DNA from: CAG-791 sp045546175
GTDB taxonomy: Bacteria; Bacillota; Clostridia; Lachnospirales; Lachnospiraceae
NCBI GenBank assembly: GCA_045546175.1
Contig: JAZQCI010000075.1
Coordinates: 1-38,571, forward strand
DNA: 38,571 nucleotides
Direction: 5' to 3'
In this document: in pieces, positions 16,391 through 23,347 of the stretch
Layout of the letters: the number at the start of each line of letters is the position of its first letter
Numbering within the stretch: position 1 is the stretch's first letter
The notes under the pieces: generated by a model
Seen by the model: only the letters and a program-made list of their open reading frames with translations
Databases searched by the model: none
Told to the model about the DNA's origin: nothing
Position numbers and translations under genes: made by a program

Positions 16391-17251
16391 TCACTGCTGG
16401 TCGCCAAGGAATTCTCTGAGCGCGGGCAGCAGTCTTTCCATTTCGGCGCGGCCGATGTCGTAGACCCTGCGAAGCTCTGCCGGGTCGCTCTCCGTGCGGC
16501 TGATGCCGAGGGCATGGGGCGGCCGGATGACAAAGGCATTGCCGGCAAGTTCCTGCTCGCGGACGTAGGCGGTCTGCTTATTGTAGCGGATGTGGCGCAC
16601 ATCCATGGCCTTGATGACATTGGGATAATTGTGCATGGCGAGGTGAATGAGCGGCAGTGTGCTGCTCTTTTCTTTTACGAATCCCAGAGGCTGCGTGAGG
16701 ACGACGACGTTCCTTTCATACCCGCGGCGCTCCATGGCGGCCAGCGGAATGCTGTCCGTGATGCCTCCGTCGAGCAGCTTGTAGCCGTCCACTTCCACGA
16801 TACGGGAGACGAGCGGCATGGACGCGGAGGCGCGGAAGTACTCCATATCTTTCTTGTCGCCGTTGTCCAGGCGCTTATGGATGGCCTTTCCGGTCTCTAC
16901 GTTGGTGCAGACCGCATAGAAGACCATAGGGTTGTTTTTATAGGCTTCCACATCGAAGGGATCCAGCTTGTTGGGAATCTCGTCGTAGCAGAACTGAACG
17001 CCGTAGAGGTCGCCGGTCTTGATGAGGGACTCGACGCTGCAGTATCTAGGATCTCCGCAGAACCGCATGTTGTAGCGCAGAGAGCGGCCGATCTGCCGGG
17101 ACTTGAAGTTGCAGCCGAATACGGCGCCGGCGGAGACGCCCATGGCGCCGTCAAACGTGACGCCGTTTTCCATCATCACATCTAATACGCCCGCGGTGAA
17201 CATACCGCGCATGGCGCCGCCTTCGAGGACCAGTCCGGTTTTCTGATTCAT
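16391..17251 (-). CDS. Patatin-like phospholipase family protein
   Basis: 286-residue cytoplasmic hydrolase with a Ser-Asp dyad. The oxyanion loop GGAMRG (11-16), the nucleophile Ser40 in GVSAG and the catalytic Asp161 in LLDGGITDS are all present, so it should be active. The family (RssA/YjjU type) hydrolyses acyl esters of lipids, but the substrate is unknown. ATG 17251 has AAGGAG upstream on the minus strand; an upstream in-frame extension of 28 residues runs into the degenerate repeat at 17299-17392 and is unlikely to be translated. The gene stands alone and ends at a shared terminator. Confidence 0.9.
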   Translation of the reverse strand: MNQKTGLVLEGGAMRGMFTAGVLDVMMENGVTFDGAMGVSAGAVFGCNFKSRQIGRSLRYNMRFCGDPRYCSVESLIKTGDLYGVQFCYDEIPNKLDPFDVEAYKNNPMVFYAVCTNVETGKAIHKRLDNGDKKDMEYFRASASMPLVSRIVEVDGYKLLDGGITDSIPLAAMERRGYERNVVVLTQPLGFVKEKSSTLPLIHLAMHNYPNVIKAMDVRHIRYNKQTAYVREQELAGNAFVIRPPHALGISRTESDPAELRRVYDIGRAEMERLLPALREFLGDQQ

Positions 17252-17298
17252 ATTTTCAATACTCCTTTGGACACACGTAAGTGGTAAAATACAGACAA

Positions 17299-17392
17299 AT
17301 ACTATTCGGCACTCCGCGTCCCGGGGACTTCGCATTCGGGACTATGGACGTCCGGAGGCGCGCCTGCGTCTTTTCCGGCGCGGGAAATTAAC
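17299..17392 (-). repeat. Degenerate, truncated copy of the palindromic repeat (E4)
   Basis: Aligned in the same orientation as E1, this segment keeps TATTCGGCAC (end), GTCCC..., GCATTCGGGACT, GGACGTCC, GAGGCGC and TTTTCCGG, then loses the long hairpin and the far end. It lies in the divergent promoter region between the patatin-like gene and the gene at 17470. Similarity is clear in order and spacing but many bases have changed. Confidence 0.7.
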
Positions 17393-17469
17393 TCCAGTAT
17401 GTATTCTATCGCATGACGAGGCGTAAACCAATTTACAAAATAATGAATATGTCAATTTTGGAGGAGAAT

Positions 17470-19146
17470 ATGACGATCTTTCGCTATGTCTTTCTGAGTA
17501 TATGTGCTGTGGCGGAGCTGTTGCTGTTTCTCTTTGGCCTGACAGGGTTCACGGTTGGGGAGAGCGCGCCGCTGGGCATGGTGCTGGCTATAACCGTCGG
17601 CGCCGCCGCGATGCTCCTGATCACGCTGGTGAGTTTTTACAAGGTCAGTAAGGGCAGTAAGTTTCCGGTCCTGCAAGGGTTTTTGCTCAAGCTCTCGGTG
17701 CTCATTATGGCACTGGGGATCAGCTGGTTTGCCCTGGACATTCCAGAAGCAGGGTGGATCGGGGTAATTGTCTCGATCCCGCTGGCGGCACTGAGCCTTC
17801 TTTTGCCGAGGCTCAGCGAGGGAAACAACGTGAAGAAGAACGTCATAAGGCCTGCGGAGATTCCGGCTTTTGATAAGGACAAGGCGGAGTGGGCCTTCGA
17901 GGACGCGGCGGCGGAATATCTGCGCCTTCACGGAGAGGGGATCCGCCTTGACACACCGGAGGGCAAAAAAGCGTTTGCAGATCGAATCGCATCGATGTCC
18001 GAGAGCGAGGTGGGCGCGATCTATGACTACGCCGGCACACCGGCCGCTTATTTTCTGGGCTGGCTGATCCGAAGGGAGCTTGTCAGCGATGAGTACCTGG
18101 CCATCTACGGGACGGGGGAATCGCAGGCTCTTGCGAGCGGAAGCGTGACGCCGATCGAGATCTTCCGAAACATGGACTATGTTCTGACCAGAGAGGATAT
18201 CAAGCTGGGAGCGCGGTCCTTCGTGGATCAGTATTACAGATATGAAAAAGGCATCATGCCTTTCAGTCACAGCACGCACAGGTACTTTTTTGACTACTAC
18301 AGAGTGTTCTGCAGCGGAAGCGACGTGCCGCGCTATTACTGTGTGGATTTTGATCGAAACGGTTTTGAGGAATTGATGGGAATCCTGGATCGCCGGTACC
18401 GCGATTATAATAATTGTATCCTCGACGAGGAAGAGATGGTGCCGGATGACAGAAAGTTGAAGTGTCGCTATTTTGACACAGAAGCGGAGCTGTGGCATGA
18501 ACCCGGAACGCCGGCGGACTACGTGCAGATGTGCGCCGATTCCTTCGAGAACATGGGGGACCATCTCTGCAGGGATATGAGCGAGTGCCTCGTCGAGTAC
18601 TGCACGGAGGAGCTGTCCGACGAGGAACTGCGTCCGGAGAATGTCATCCGCAAGTTTGAGCCTTCCAAATTGGTCGTCTTAAGGCCAGAGCCCTCGATTA
18701 TGAGGCAGGAGGCCGCGTCTGTCCCCGCTTATGTGATCCTGGGTGGCAGCGAGTGGGAGGAGGAGCACGGCATCTCCTTCACCGTGATCGGCGAGTATGC
18801 GACAGGGTGCGCCTATTATGCGGACGCACAGTCGCCCTGGGAAGAGGATATGCAGTGGAATTACATGATCCGGCGCGACCGGGAGAACGGGCGTCTGTGT
18901 GCCGTCAGCGTGATCCCCGAGAGGTTCGGGGGTTCGAGCGCGGCGGACAACCAGGTCACGGTGCCGGTCGCCGCGGCGCGGCGCAAGAACGAAGCCGACA
19001 TTATGGTGGAGGCGCTGTTCACACTGGGACAGGTGCAGAAATACGACTGCAAGTTCACGTATCACGAAGGAAAGCCCAATTATCTGTTCATGGTCGCGCG
19101 AAACGGACAGGAGACGGTGTTTGCGGATTCCGTAAGACTGCTTTAA
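17470..19146 (+). CDS. Membrane protein with a large soluble C-terminal domain (DUF3878-like), unknown function
   Basis: 558-residue protein. Four hydrophobic segments occupy about residues 3-30, 36-58, 66-90 and 96-116. A cytoplasmic-looking mixed region of about 430 residues follows, with WAFEDAAAEYLRLHGEGI near 140 and many Tyr/Asp/Arg residues (FDRRYRDYNNCI). The C-terminal part, ALFTLGQVQKYDCKFTYHEGKPNY, resembles what I recall of DUF3878 proteins, but I hold this loosely. ATG 17470 is preceded by GGAGGAG at 5 bp; a 19-residue upstream extension lacks such a site. It appears monocistronic and ends facing the hypB pair. No function can be proposed from the sequence. Confidence 0.8.
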   Translation: MTIFRYVFLSICAVAELLLFLFGLTGFTVGESAPLGMVLAITVGAAAMLLITLVSFYKVSKGSKFPVLQGFLLKLSVLIMALGISWFALDIPEAGWIGVIVSIPLAALSLLLPRLSEGNNVKKNVIRPAEIPAFDKDKAEWAFEDAAAEYLRLHGEGIRLDTPEGKKAFADRIASMSESEVGAIYDYAGTPAAYFLGWLIRRELVSDEYLAIYGTGESQALASGSVTPIEIFRNMDYVLTREDIKLGARSFVDQYYRYEKGIMPFSHSTHRYFFDYYRVFCSGSDVPRYYCVDFDRNGFEELMGILDRRYRDYNNCILDEEEMVPDDRKLKCRYFDTEAELWHEPGTPADYVQMCADSFENMGDHLCRDMSECLVEYCTEELSDEELRPENVIRKFEPSKLVVLRPEPSIMRQEAASVPAYVILGGSEWEEEHGISFTVIGEYATGCAYYADAQSPWEEDMQWNYMIRRDRENGRLCAVSVIPERFGGSSAADNQVTVPVAAARRKNEADIMVEALFTLGQVQKYDCKFTYHEGKPNYLFMVARNGQETVFADSVRLL

Positions 19147-19155
19147 GGCTGGTTT

Positions 19156-19171
19156 GGCCGCTTTTGCGGCC
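19156..19171. terminator. Short hairpin between convergent genes
   Basis: GGCCGC (19156-19161) and GCGGCC (19166-19171) flank a TTTT loop between the gene at 17470 and the convergent hypB. There is no clear T-run after it on the plus strand, so terminator function is only likely from position. Confidence 0.4.
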
Positions 19172-19189
19172 GTCGGGAGAAGGAAGCGC

Positions 19190-19882
19190 TCAGCGCTGCC
19201 CGTTTACCTTCACGATGCCGCGAATCCAGTCGCAGATCGCGTCTACGCCTTCCCCGGTCCTGGCGCTGGCCGGCAGGATCACGGCGTTTGGATTCAGGCG
19301 CAGGATCCGCTCTTTGGCGGCCTCCAGATCAAAGTCAAAATAGTCCAAAGTGTCGATCTTGTTGATCACCACCAGATCGCTGACGCTGAACATGAGAGGG
19401 TATTTGAGGGGCTTGTCGTCGCCTTCGGGGACACTCAGGATCATCATGTTCCTGTGGGCGCCGGTGTCAAATTCGGCGGGACAGACGAGGTTTCCGATGT
19501 TCTCGAGGATCAGCAGGTCCGTCTGCTCCAGGACGCCCGAGCCCTCCGGCGCGAACTGCTCCAGGGCGCGGGTCACCATGTCCGCGTCGATATGGCACAG
19601 GCCGCCGTTGTGGATCTGCAGCGCCTCGACGCCCGTCGCGTCCGCGACGCGCTGCGCGTCCAGCGTGGACTCGATGTCCACGTCCATCACGCGGATGCGC
19701 ATCTCGCTTCCGAGCCTCTTTACGATCTGGGTCAGCAGGGTGGTCTTGCCGCTGCCCGGGCTGGACATGACGTTGATCATGGTTGTCTTTTTCTCAGTGA
19801 GTTTCCTGCGGATGGACTCCGCCGCGGTGTCGTTGTCGGCAAAGACACTTTCTTCTATTTTGATGGTTTTAACGGTTGCCAT
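19190..19882 (-). CDS. hypB: HypB-like nickel-insertion GTPase, copy 2
   Basis: 230-residue cytoplasmic GTPase of the HypB/UreG (SIMIBI) class that in known systems delivers nickel to [NiFe] hydrogenase together with HypA. The P-loop is SSPGSGKTT near residue 41. The metal-site CH pair is in GGLCHIDADM, the third ligand cysteine in LVCPAEFD, and the guanine-specificity motif is NKID. The histidine-rich N-terminal tail of some HypB proteins is absent. ATG 19882 has GGAGGT 4-5 bp upstream. The start lies 29 bp after the stop of a second, diverged HypB (19912-20613), so the two form an operon. No hydrogenase or hypA is in the window. Confidence 0.9.
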   Translation of the reverse strand: MATVKTIKIEESVFADNDTAAESIRRKLTEKKTTMINVMSSPGSGKTTLLTQIVKRLGSEMRIRVMDVDIESTLDAQRVADATGVEALQIHNGGLCHIDADMVTRALEQFAPEGSGVLEQTDLLILENIGNLVCPAEFDTGAHRNMMILSVPEGDDKPLKYPLMFSVSDLVVINKIDTLDYFDFDLEAAKERILRLNPNAVILPASARTGEGVDAICDWIRGIVKVNGQR

Positions 19883-19911
19883 TGATACCTCCATGTCGAA
19901 GCACTCTGCGC

Positions 19912-20613
19912 TCACGCATTGTGAGCCTGTACTCTTGCGATAATTTCTTCGGCCAGTTCTTTTACGCCTTCGCCGGTCTTGGCGGAAAAATAGAATATTT
20001 TGATATCGGGATTGCGGAGCCTTGCATAGCGCTCCGCGTTTTCTTTGTCAAAATCGAAGACCGGCAAGGCGTCGATCTTGTTGACCGCCATGATGTCGCA
20101 CTCCTCGTACATGAGGGGATATTTGGCCGGCTTGTCGTCACCTTCGGGGACGCTCAGTATGGTCATCTTGATGGCGGCGCCGGTGTCGAACTCGGCGGGG
20201 CAGACCAGGTTGCCGATATTCTCCAGAACGACCAGGTCGAGAGGACGGTCAGCGACTTCCGAGAGGGCGCGCAGTCCCTGCCTTGTCATGTCCGCGTCCA
20301 GATGGCACATGCCGCCGGTGTGGAGCTGTACGGAAGGGATGCCGGCCGCCAGGATGGTCCTGGCGTCGACGTCGGAGTCGATGTCTGCCTCCATGACGCC
20401 CCAGTCCAGGCGCCCTTTGAAATATTCTGCCAGCGCGAGGAGCGTTGTGGTCTTGCCGCTTCCGGGGCCGGACATAAGGTTGAGAAGGCAGGTCTTCTGC
20501 GCCTTCAGCTGATCGCGCAGGTCCTGCGCGTCTTTGTTATTGTCATTGAGGATCGACTCCTTGAGTTCGATGATCTTGACGGGATCGGTGTAACCGGGAG
20601 ATTTGGTGTTCAT
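19912..20613 (-). CDS. hypB: HypB-like nickel-insertion GTPase, copy 1
   Basis: 233-residue paralogue of the following gene. It keeps the P-loop SGPGSGKTTT, the CH pair in GGMCHLDADM, the cysteine in LVCPAEFD and the specificity motif NKID, but differs over much of the N-terminal 100 residues and the last 60. Both copies look catalytically intact, so this is not simple decay of one. Possible explanations are two metal clients (hydrogenase and another Ni or Zn enzyme) or a heterodimer. TAAGGA lies about 6 bp before ATG 20613. Immediately upstream lies the tail of a dead ABC exporter gene on the same strand. Confidence 0.9.
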   Translation of the reverse strand: MNTKSPGYTDPVKIIELKESILNDNNKDAQDLRDQLKAQKTCLLNLMSGPGSGKTTTLLALAEYFKGRLDWGVMEADIDSDVDARTILAAGIPSVQLHTGGMCHLDADMTRQGLRALSEVADRPLDLVVLENIGNLVCPAEFDTGAAIKMTILSVPEGDDKPAKYPLMYEECDIMAVNKIDALPVFDFDKENAERYARLRNPDIKIFYFSAKTGEGVKELAEEIIARVQAHNA

Positions 20614-20633
20614 GTTTTTATCCTTACTTAAAA

Positions 20634-20795
20634 TTATTTATCACTCTGTGCCCGCTCCAGCCGCGCGTAGGCGCCGCCCAGAGCCAGCAGTTCGTCGCGG
20701 GTGCCCTGTTCCGCGATATGCATGCCGTCCACGACGGCGATGACGGTGACAAAATACTGACACACCGCGTGCAGGGTTAACAGGTTCCCTTCATT
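20634..20795 (-). pseudogene. C-terminal remnant of an ABC exporter
   Basis: Read on the minus strand, the frame ends with VVDGMHIAEQGTRDELLA followed by LGGAYARLERAQSDK and a TAA stop. This is the usual C-terminus of MsbA/LmrA-type exporter ATPases (compare 'GKIVEQGTHDELL...GGLYARL'). Upstream, the H-loop and D-loop regions are unrecognisable and an in-frame TAG stands at 20796-20798. Nothing remains of the membrane domain or Walker motifs, so the gene was deleted to its last 40 or so codons. No start or ribosome site is present. Confidence 0.7.
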
Positions 20796-20864
20796 CTAAC
20801 CGAACACGGCGGAGAGGGCAAGGTTGCCTGCGCAATAGACGCAGCAACAGTGAAATGATAATAT

Positions 20865-20899
20865 GTAATTATTCAGCACTATGGGCGCTGAATAATTAC
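20865..20899. repeat. End-only remnant of the palindromic repeat (E5)
   Basis: GTAATTATTCAGCAC is followed after 5 bp by GCGCTGAATAATTAC. These are the two terminal inverted repeats of the 160-bp element with the interior missing, forming one 15-bp hairpin with a single mismatch. It lies in the bioY leader, 30 bp before the start codon, and next to the ABC exporter remnant. Confidence 0.85.
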
Positions 20900-20929
20900 G
20901 ATACAAAAAGAAACCTCAGGAGGAACCCC

Positions 20930-21535
20930 ATGGAAACCGAAAAAAGAGCGGCGCACGGGATCAGCACAACCGATATTGTCTATTGCGGGATGTTCGCCTC
21001 TCTCATGGCGGTCGGCGCCTTTATAAAGATCATGATTCCCATCGGAATCTGGGAAGTGACCTTCTCCCTGCAGTTCTTCTTCGCCCTGCTGGCCGGATTT
21101 CTTCTCGGCGCTAAGCGCGGCCTTGCGGCGGTCGGCTGTTATCTGCTGATCGGGCTGGCCGGCGTGCCTGTTTTCGCCCACGGCGGCGGACTCATGTACC
21201 TGATGAAGCCCACCTTCGGCTTTCTGATCGGCTTTGCGGCAGCGGCCTATGTGGCGGGCAAAATATCGGAGACTCTGCCGGGAAACGGCTATCTGAAACT
21301 TCTTTTCGCGGCCTTCTGGGGAGAGATGGCGTATTATCTGTGCGGCCTGGTCTATTACTATCTGATGTTTAACCTGGTGGTATCGAAGGACGTAGGGATC
21401 GGCTTTGCAGAGCTTATTTCCGTGTGGTTTTTGTCCACGGTAGTGCCGGACTTTATCCTGTGCGTCCTGGCAGCGGGCGCCGCCCTTCGTCTGCGGCCCG
21501 TGATCCTCAAGGAGAAGGCGCTGACGAGAGGGTGA
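20930..21535 (+). CDS. bioY: BioY-family biotin transporter (S component)
   Basis: 201-residue membrane protein, the substrate-binding component of an ECF-type biotin uptake system. Six hydrophobic segments are visible. The family signatures include DIVYCGMFASLMAVGAFIKI, the loop VTFSLQFFFALLAGFLLG, and YLLIGLAGVPVFAHGGG with GLMYLMKPTFGFLIGF, the core BioY motif. ATG 20930 is selected because AGGAGG lies 6 bp before it; 25 upstream residues of open frame are translated repeat sequence and are dismissed. No biotin operator of the BirA type was recognised upstream. No ECF ATPase genes are nearby, so it would rely on shared ECF modules encoded elsewhere or act alone. Confidence 0.88.
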   Translation: METEKRAAHGISTTDIVYCGMFASLMAVGAFIKIMIPIGIWEVTFSLQFFFALLAGFLLGAKRGLAAVGCYLLIGLAGVPVFAHGGGLMYLMKPTFGFLIGFAAAAYVAGKISETLPGNGYLKLLFAAFWGEMAYYLCGLVYYYLMFNLVVSKDVGIGFAELISVWFLSTVVPDFILCVLAAGAALRLRPVILKEKALTRG

Positions 21536-21554
21536 AAGAGGGCGCCGCATCCGA

Positions 21555-21584
21555 TTGGACGGCAAAGCACGGAAATGATAAAAT
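21555..21584 (+). promoter_or_regulatory. Probable promoter of the porphyrin/siroheme genes
   Basis: TTGGAC (21555-21560) and TAAAAT (21579-21584) with 18 bp between them lie about 45 bp upstream of the precorrin-2 dehydrogenase start. Reasonable match to a housekeeping promoter. Confidence 0.5.
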
Positions 21585-21629
21585 ACAGTATAGATACGCA
21601 AGACTTATTCACAGGCAAGAAGGCTTTTA

Positions 21630-22274
21630 ATGAGTTATTTTCCTTTTTATCTTGATATAACAAATAAGACGTTCCTGATCATCGGCGGAGGACCGGTCGC
21701 ACACGAGAAAGTGAACCGGCTCCGCCGTTTTACGCAGGAGATCATTGTGATCGCCCCGGAGACGGAGATCGAGGGGACCCGCGCGGAAAACCCGCAGAGA
21801 GGAGCCGGAGAAGTGCAGATCCTCTGCAAGGAGTACGAGGAGAAGGACCTGGAGCTGGGCGACTATGTGGTGGCGGCCACGGGAATCCGTGAGGTGGACA
21901 GAAAAGTCGCGGGCGACTGCCGCAGCCGGGGCATTCCGGTCAACGTGGTGGACGACCAGGAATACTGCGACTTTATTTTCCCGAGCATTGTCAAAAGAGA
22001 CAGCCTCACCGTGGCGATCTCAACCTCCGGGACCAGTCCCGCTTACGCGAGGCAGCTGCGGGGGGAGATCGAGATGATCCTCCCCGACCAGATCGGGCCG
22101 ATCCTGACCCGGATGGGGAACCTGCGCGGCGAAGTCTCGGAGCGGATCCAGGACCAGAAAGTGCGCGCAACGGCGTACAGAATCATTCTCGCGGCGCTCA
22201 TAGAGAGTGAGAACAAGCTCACGGATCAGGAGATCGAAGTCATGATCGATGAGATGGAGCACAGCGCCCCGTGA
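21630..22274 (+). CDS. Precorrin-2 dehydrogenase / sirohydrochlorin ferrochelatase-type protein
   Basis: 214-residue NAD-dependent enzyme of the CysG N-terminal/Met8 family, which oxidises precorrin-2 to sirohydrochlorin in siroheme and anaerobic cobalamin synthesis. The N-terminal Rossmann motif is LIIGGGPVAHEKVNRL (residues about 16-31). Further family hallmarks are YVVAATGIREVDRKVA, GIPVNVVDDQEYCDFIFPSIVKRDSLTVAISTSGTSPAYARQLR, and an all-helical C-terminal part. Length is normal for a stand-alone enzyme, and the methyltransferase half is supplied by the gene at 23348. AGAAGG precedes ATG 21630. It leads a three-gene set with hemC and cobA-hemD. Confidence 0.92.
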   Translation: MSYFPFYLDITNKTFLIIGGGPVAHEKVNRLRRFTQEIIVIAPETEIEGTRAENPQRGAGEVQILCKEYEEKDLELGDYVVAATGIREVDRKVAGDCRSRGIPVNVVDDQEYCDFIFPSIVKRDSLTVAISTSGTSPAYARQLRGEIEMILPDQIGPILTRMGNLRGEVSERIQDQKVRATAYRIILAALIESENKLTDQEIEVMIDEMEHSAP

Positions 22275-22348
22275 CCTTTTCAGAGAAACGGTATTGCATT
22301 TCCTTCGAAAAGGACTGCGGAGGAGGCAATTCGACATAGAGGAAAAAA

Positions 22349-23185
22349 ATGAGAGAACTATGTATTGCGGGCAGGGGGAGCCGTCTGGCGATGGCGCAGA
22401 ACGAACTTGTCAAAAAACTGCTCGAAAAGGAAGGATACAGAGTCCGCATTCTGACGGTGAGCACGCAGGGGGACCGGGACCGAAAGAGCAGCGTCACCGC
22501 GCTCGGCGGAAACGGGCCTTTTGTGCGGGACGTGGAGAAGGCACTGCTGTTGGGAGAGGCCGACATCGCGGTTCACTGCGTCAAGGACCTGCCCTATGAG
22601 ATGGCGCCGGGACTCTGCATAGCGGGCATGCCGGACGCGGCGGACCCCAGGGACTGCCTGATCCTGCGAAAGGGGGCCGGAAAGCCTGTGCTCGCCGCCG
22701 CAGATACCTCTGAGGTGGTCGTCACCGGAAAAAAACTGACCATCGGAACGGGAAGCCCGCGCCGCACGAGCCAGTTGCGGGCGTTGGGAGAGCAATGGGG
22801 CGCAGAGTTTGCGTTTAAGGATATCCGCGGCAATATCACGACGAGGCTGGAGAAGCTATGCCGTGGCGAGTACGACGGAATCGTGCTCGCGAAAGCGGGA
22901 CTGAACCGCATTGAGGCGGACCTGTGCGATTTTGACGTGATGGTGCTCGAGGCGGAGGAGATGATCCCGGCGGTGGGCCAGGGAATGCTGGCCTGCGAGT
23001 GCAGAGAGTCGGATACGGAAATGAGAACGCTTCTGGACAGGATCACGCCGCCGGAGAATTACCTGCGCTATGAGATTGAGAGAGGAATTTTCTGCCGGTT
23101 TCGCTGTGACTGCCGGTCGGCGGTGGGAATTCACGCCCGGGTCGGCGGAAGTGGCGCGGAACTTTATGTGATGTATGAAGAATGA
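22349..23185 (+). CDS. hemC: Porphobilinogen deaminase HemC with a short C-terminal domain
   Basis: 278-residue cytoplasmic enzyme that joins four porphobilinogens into hydroxymethylbilane. The N-terminus RELCIAGRGSRLAMAQ, the catalytic Asp80 in HCVKDLP, GTGSPRRTSQLRAL and IRGNITTRLEKL are all conserved. The dipyrromethane-anchoring cysteine is Cys255 (or Cys253) in CDCRSAVGIHA. After it only 23 residues remain, where the family usually has about 60-70, so domain 3 is cut short; the usual full length is about 300-313. The end coincides with a hairpin just after the stop. The start ATG 22349 has AGAGG 6 bp upstream. It could be a compact functional variant or a slightly truncated gene. Confidence 0.9.
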   Translation: MRELCIAGRGSRLAMAQNELVKKLLEKEGYRVRILTVSTQGDRDRKSSVTALGGNGPFVRDVEKALLLGEADIAVHCVKDLPYEMAPGLCIAGMPDAADPRDCLILRKGAGKPVLAAADTSEVVVTGKKLTIGTGSPRRTSQLRALGEQWGAEFAFKDIRGNITTRLEKLCRGEYDGIVLAKAGLNRIEADLCDFDVMVLEAEEMIPAVGQGMLACECRESDTEMRTLLDRITPPENYLRYEIERGIFCRFRCDCRSAVGIHARVGGSGAELYVMYEE

Positions 23186-23186
23186 A

Positions 23187-23218
23187 AAAAATGCTCGCAC
23201 AACGAGGCTCGCATTTTT
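23187..23218 (+). terminator. Hairpin between hemC and cobA-hemD
   Basis: AAAAATGC (23187-23194) pairs with GCATTTTT (23211-23218), with partial inner TCG/CGA pairing. It could terminate part of the hemC transcripts or act as a 3'-stabilising stem; the downstream gene is otherwise in operon-like arrangement. Confidence 0.5.
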
Positions 23219-23347
23219 GGAAGCCGCGCAAAGCGCGTCTTCTTCATGCCCTTGCATGTGCCCGCTGCGCAGACAGGACCTGAAGAGCCGGGGACCCGGC
23301 TGCGCAGGATGTGCGCAGATGCAGGGCGTTTCGACACGGAGGCAGAT

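Larger units (their letters stand above)
20614..20929. other. Intergenic region with a gene remnant and a repeat remnant
   Basis: This 316-bp gap contains the C-terminal remnant of an ABC exporter on the minus strand (20634-20795), a short unassigned stretch, the end-only repeat remnant 20865-20899, and the bioY ribosome binding site AGGAGG (20918-20923). Confidence 0.7.

Noticed and set aside
20770..20929. BirA-type biotin operator upstream of bioY
   Set aside because: GGTTAAC and CTAACC lie in the region but do not form the expected spaced inverted repeat.
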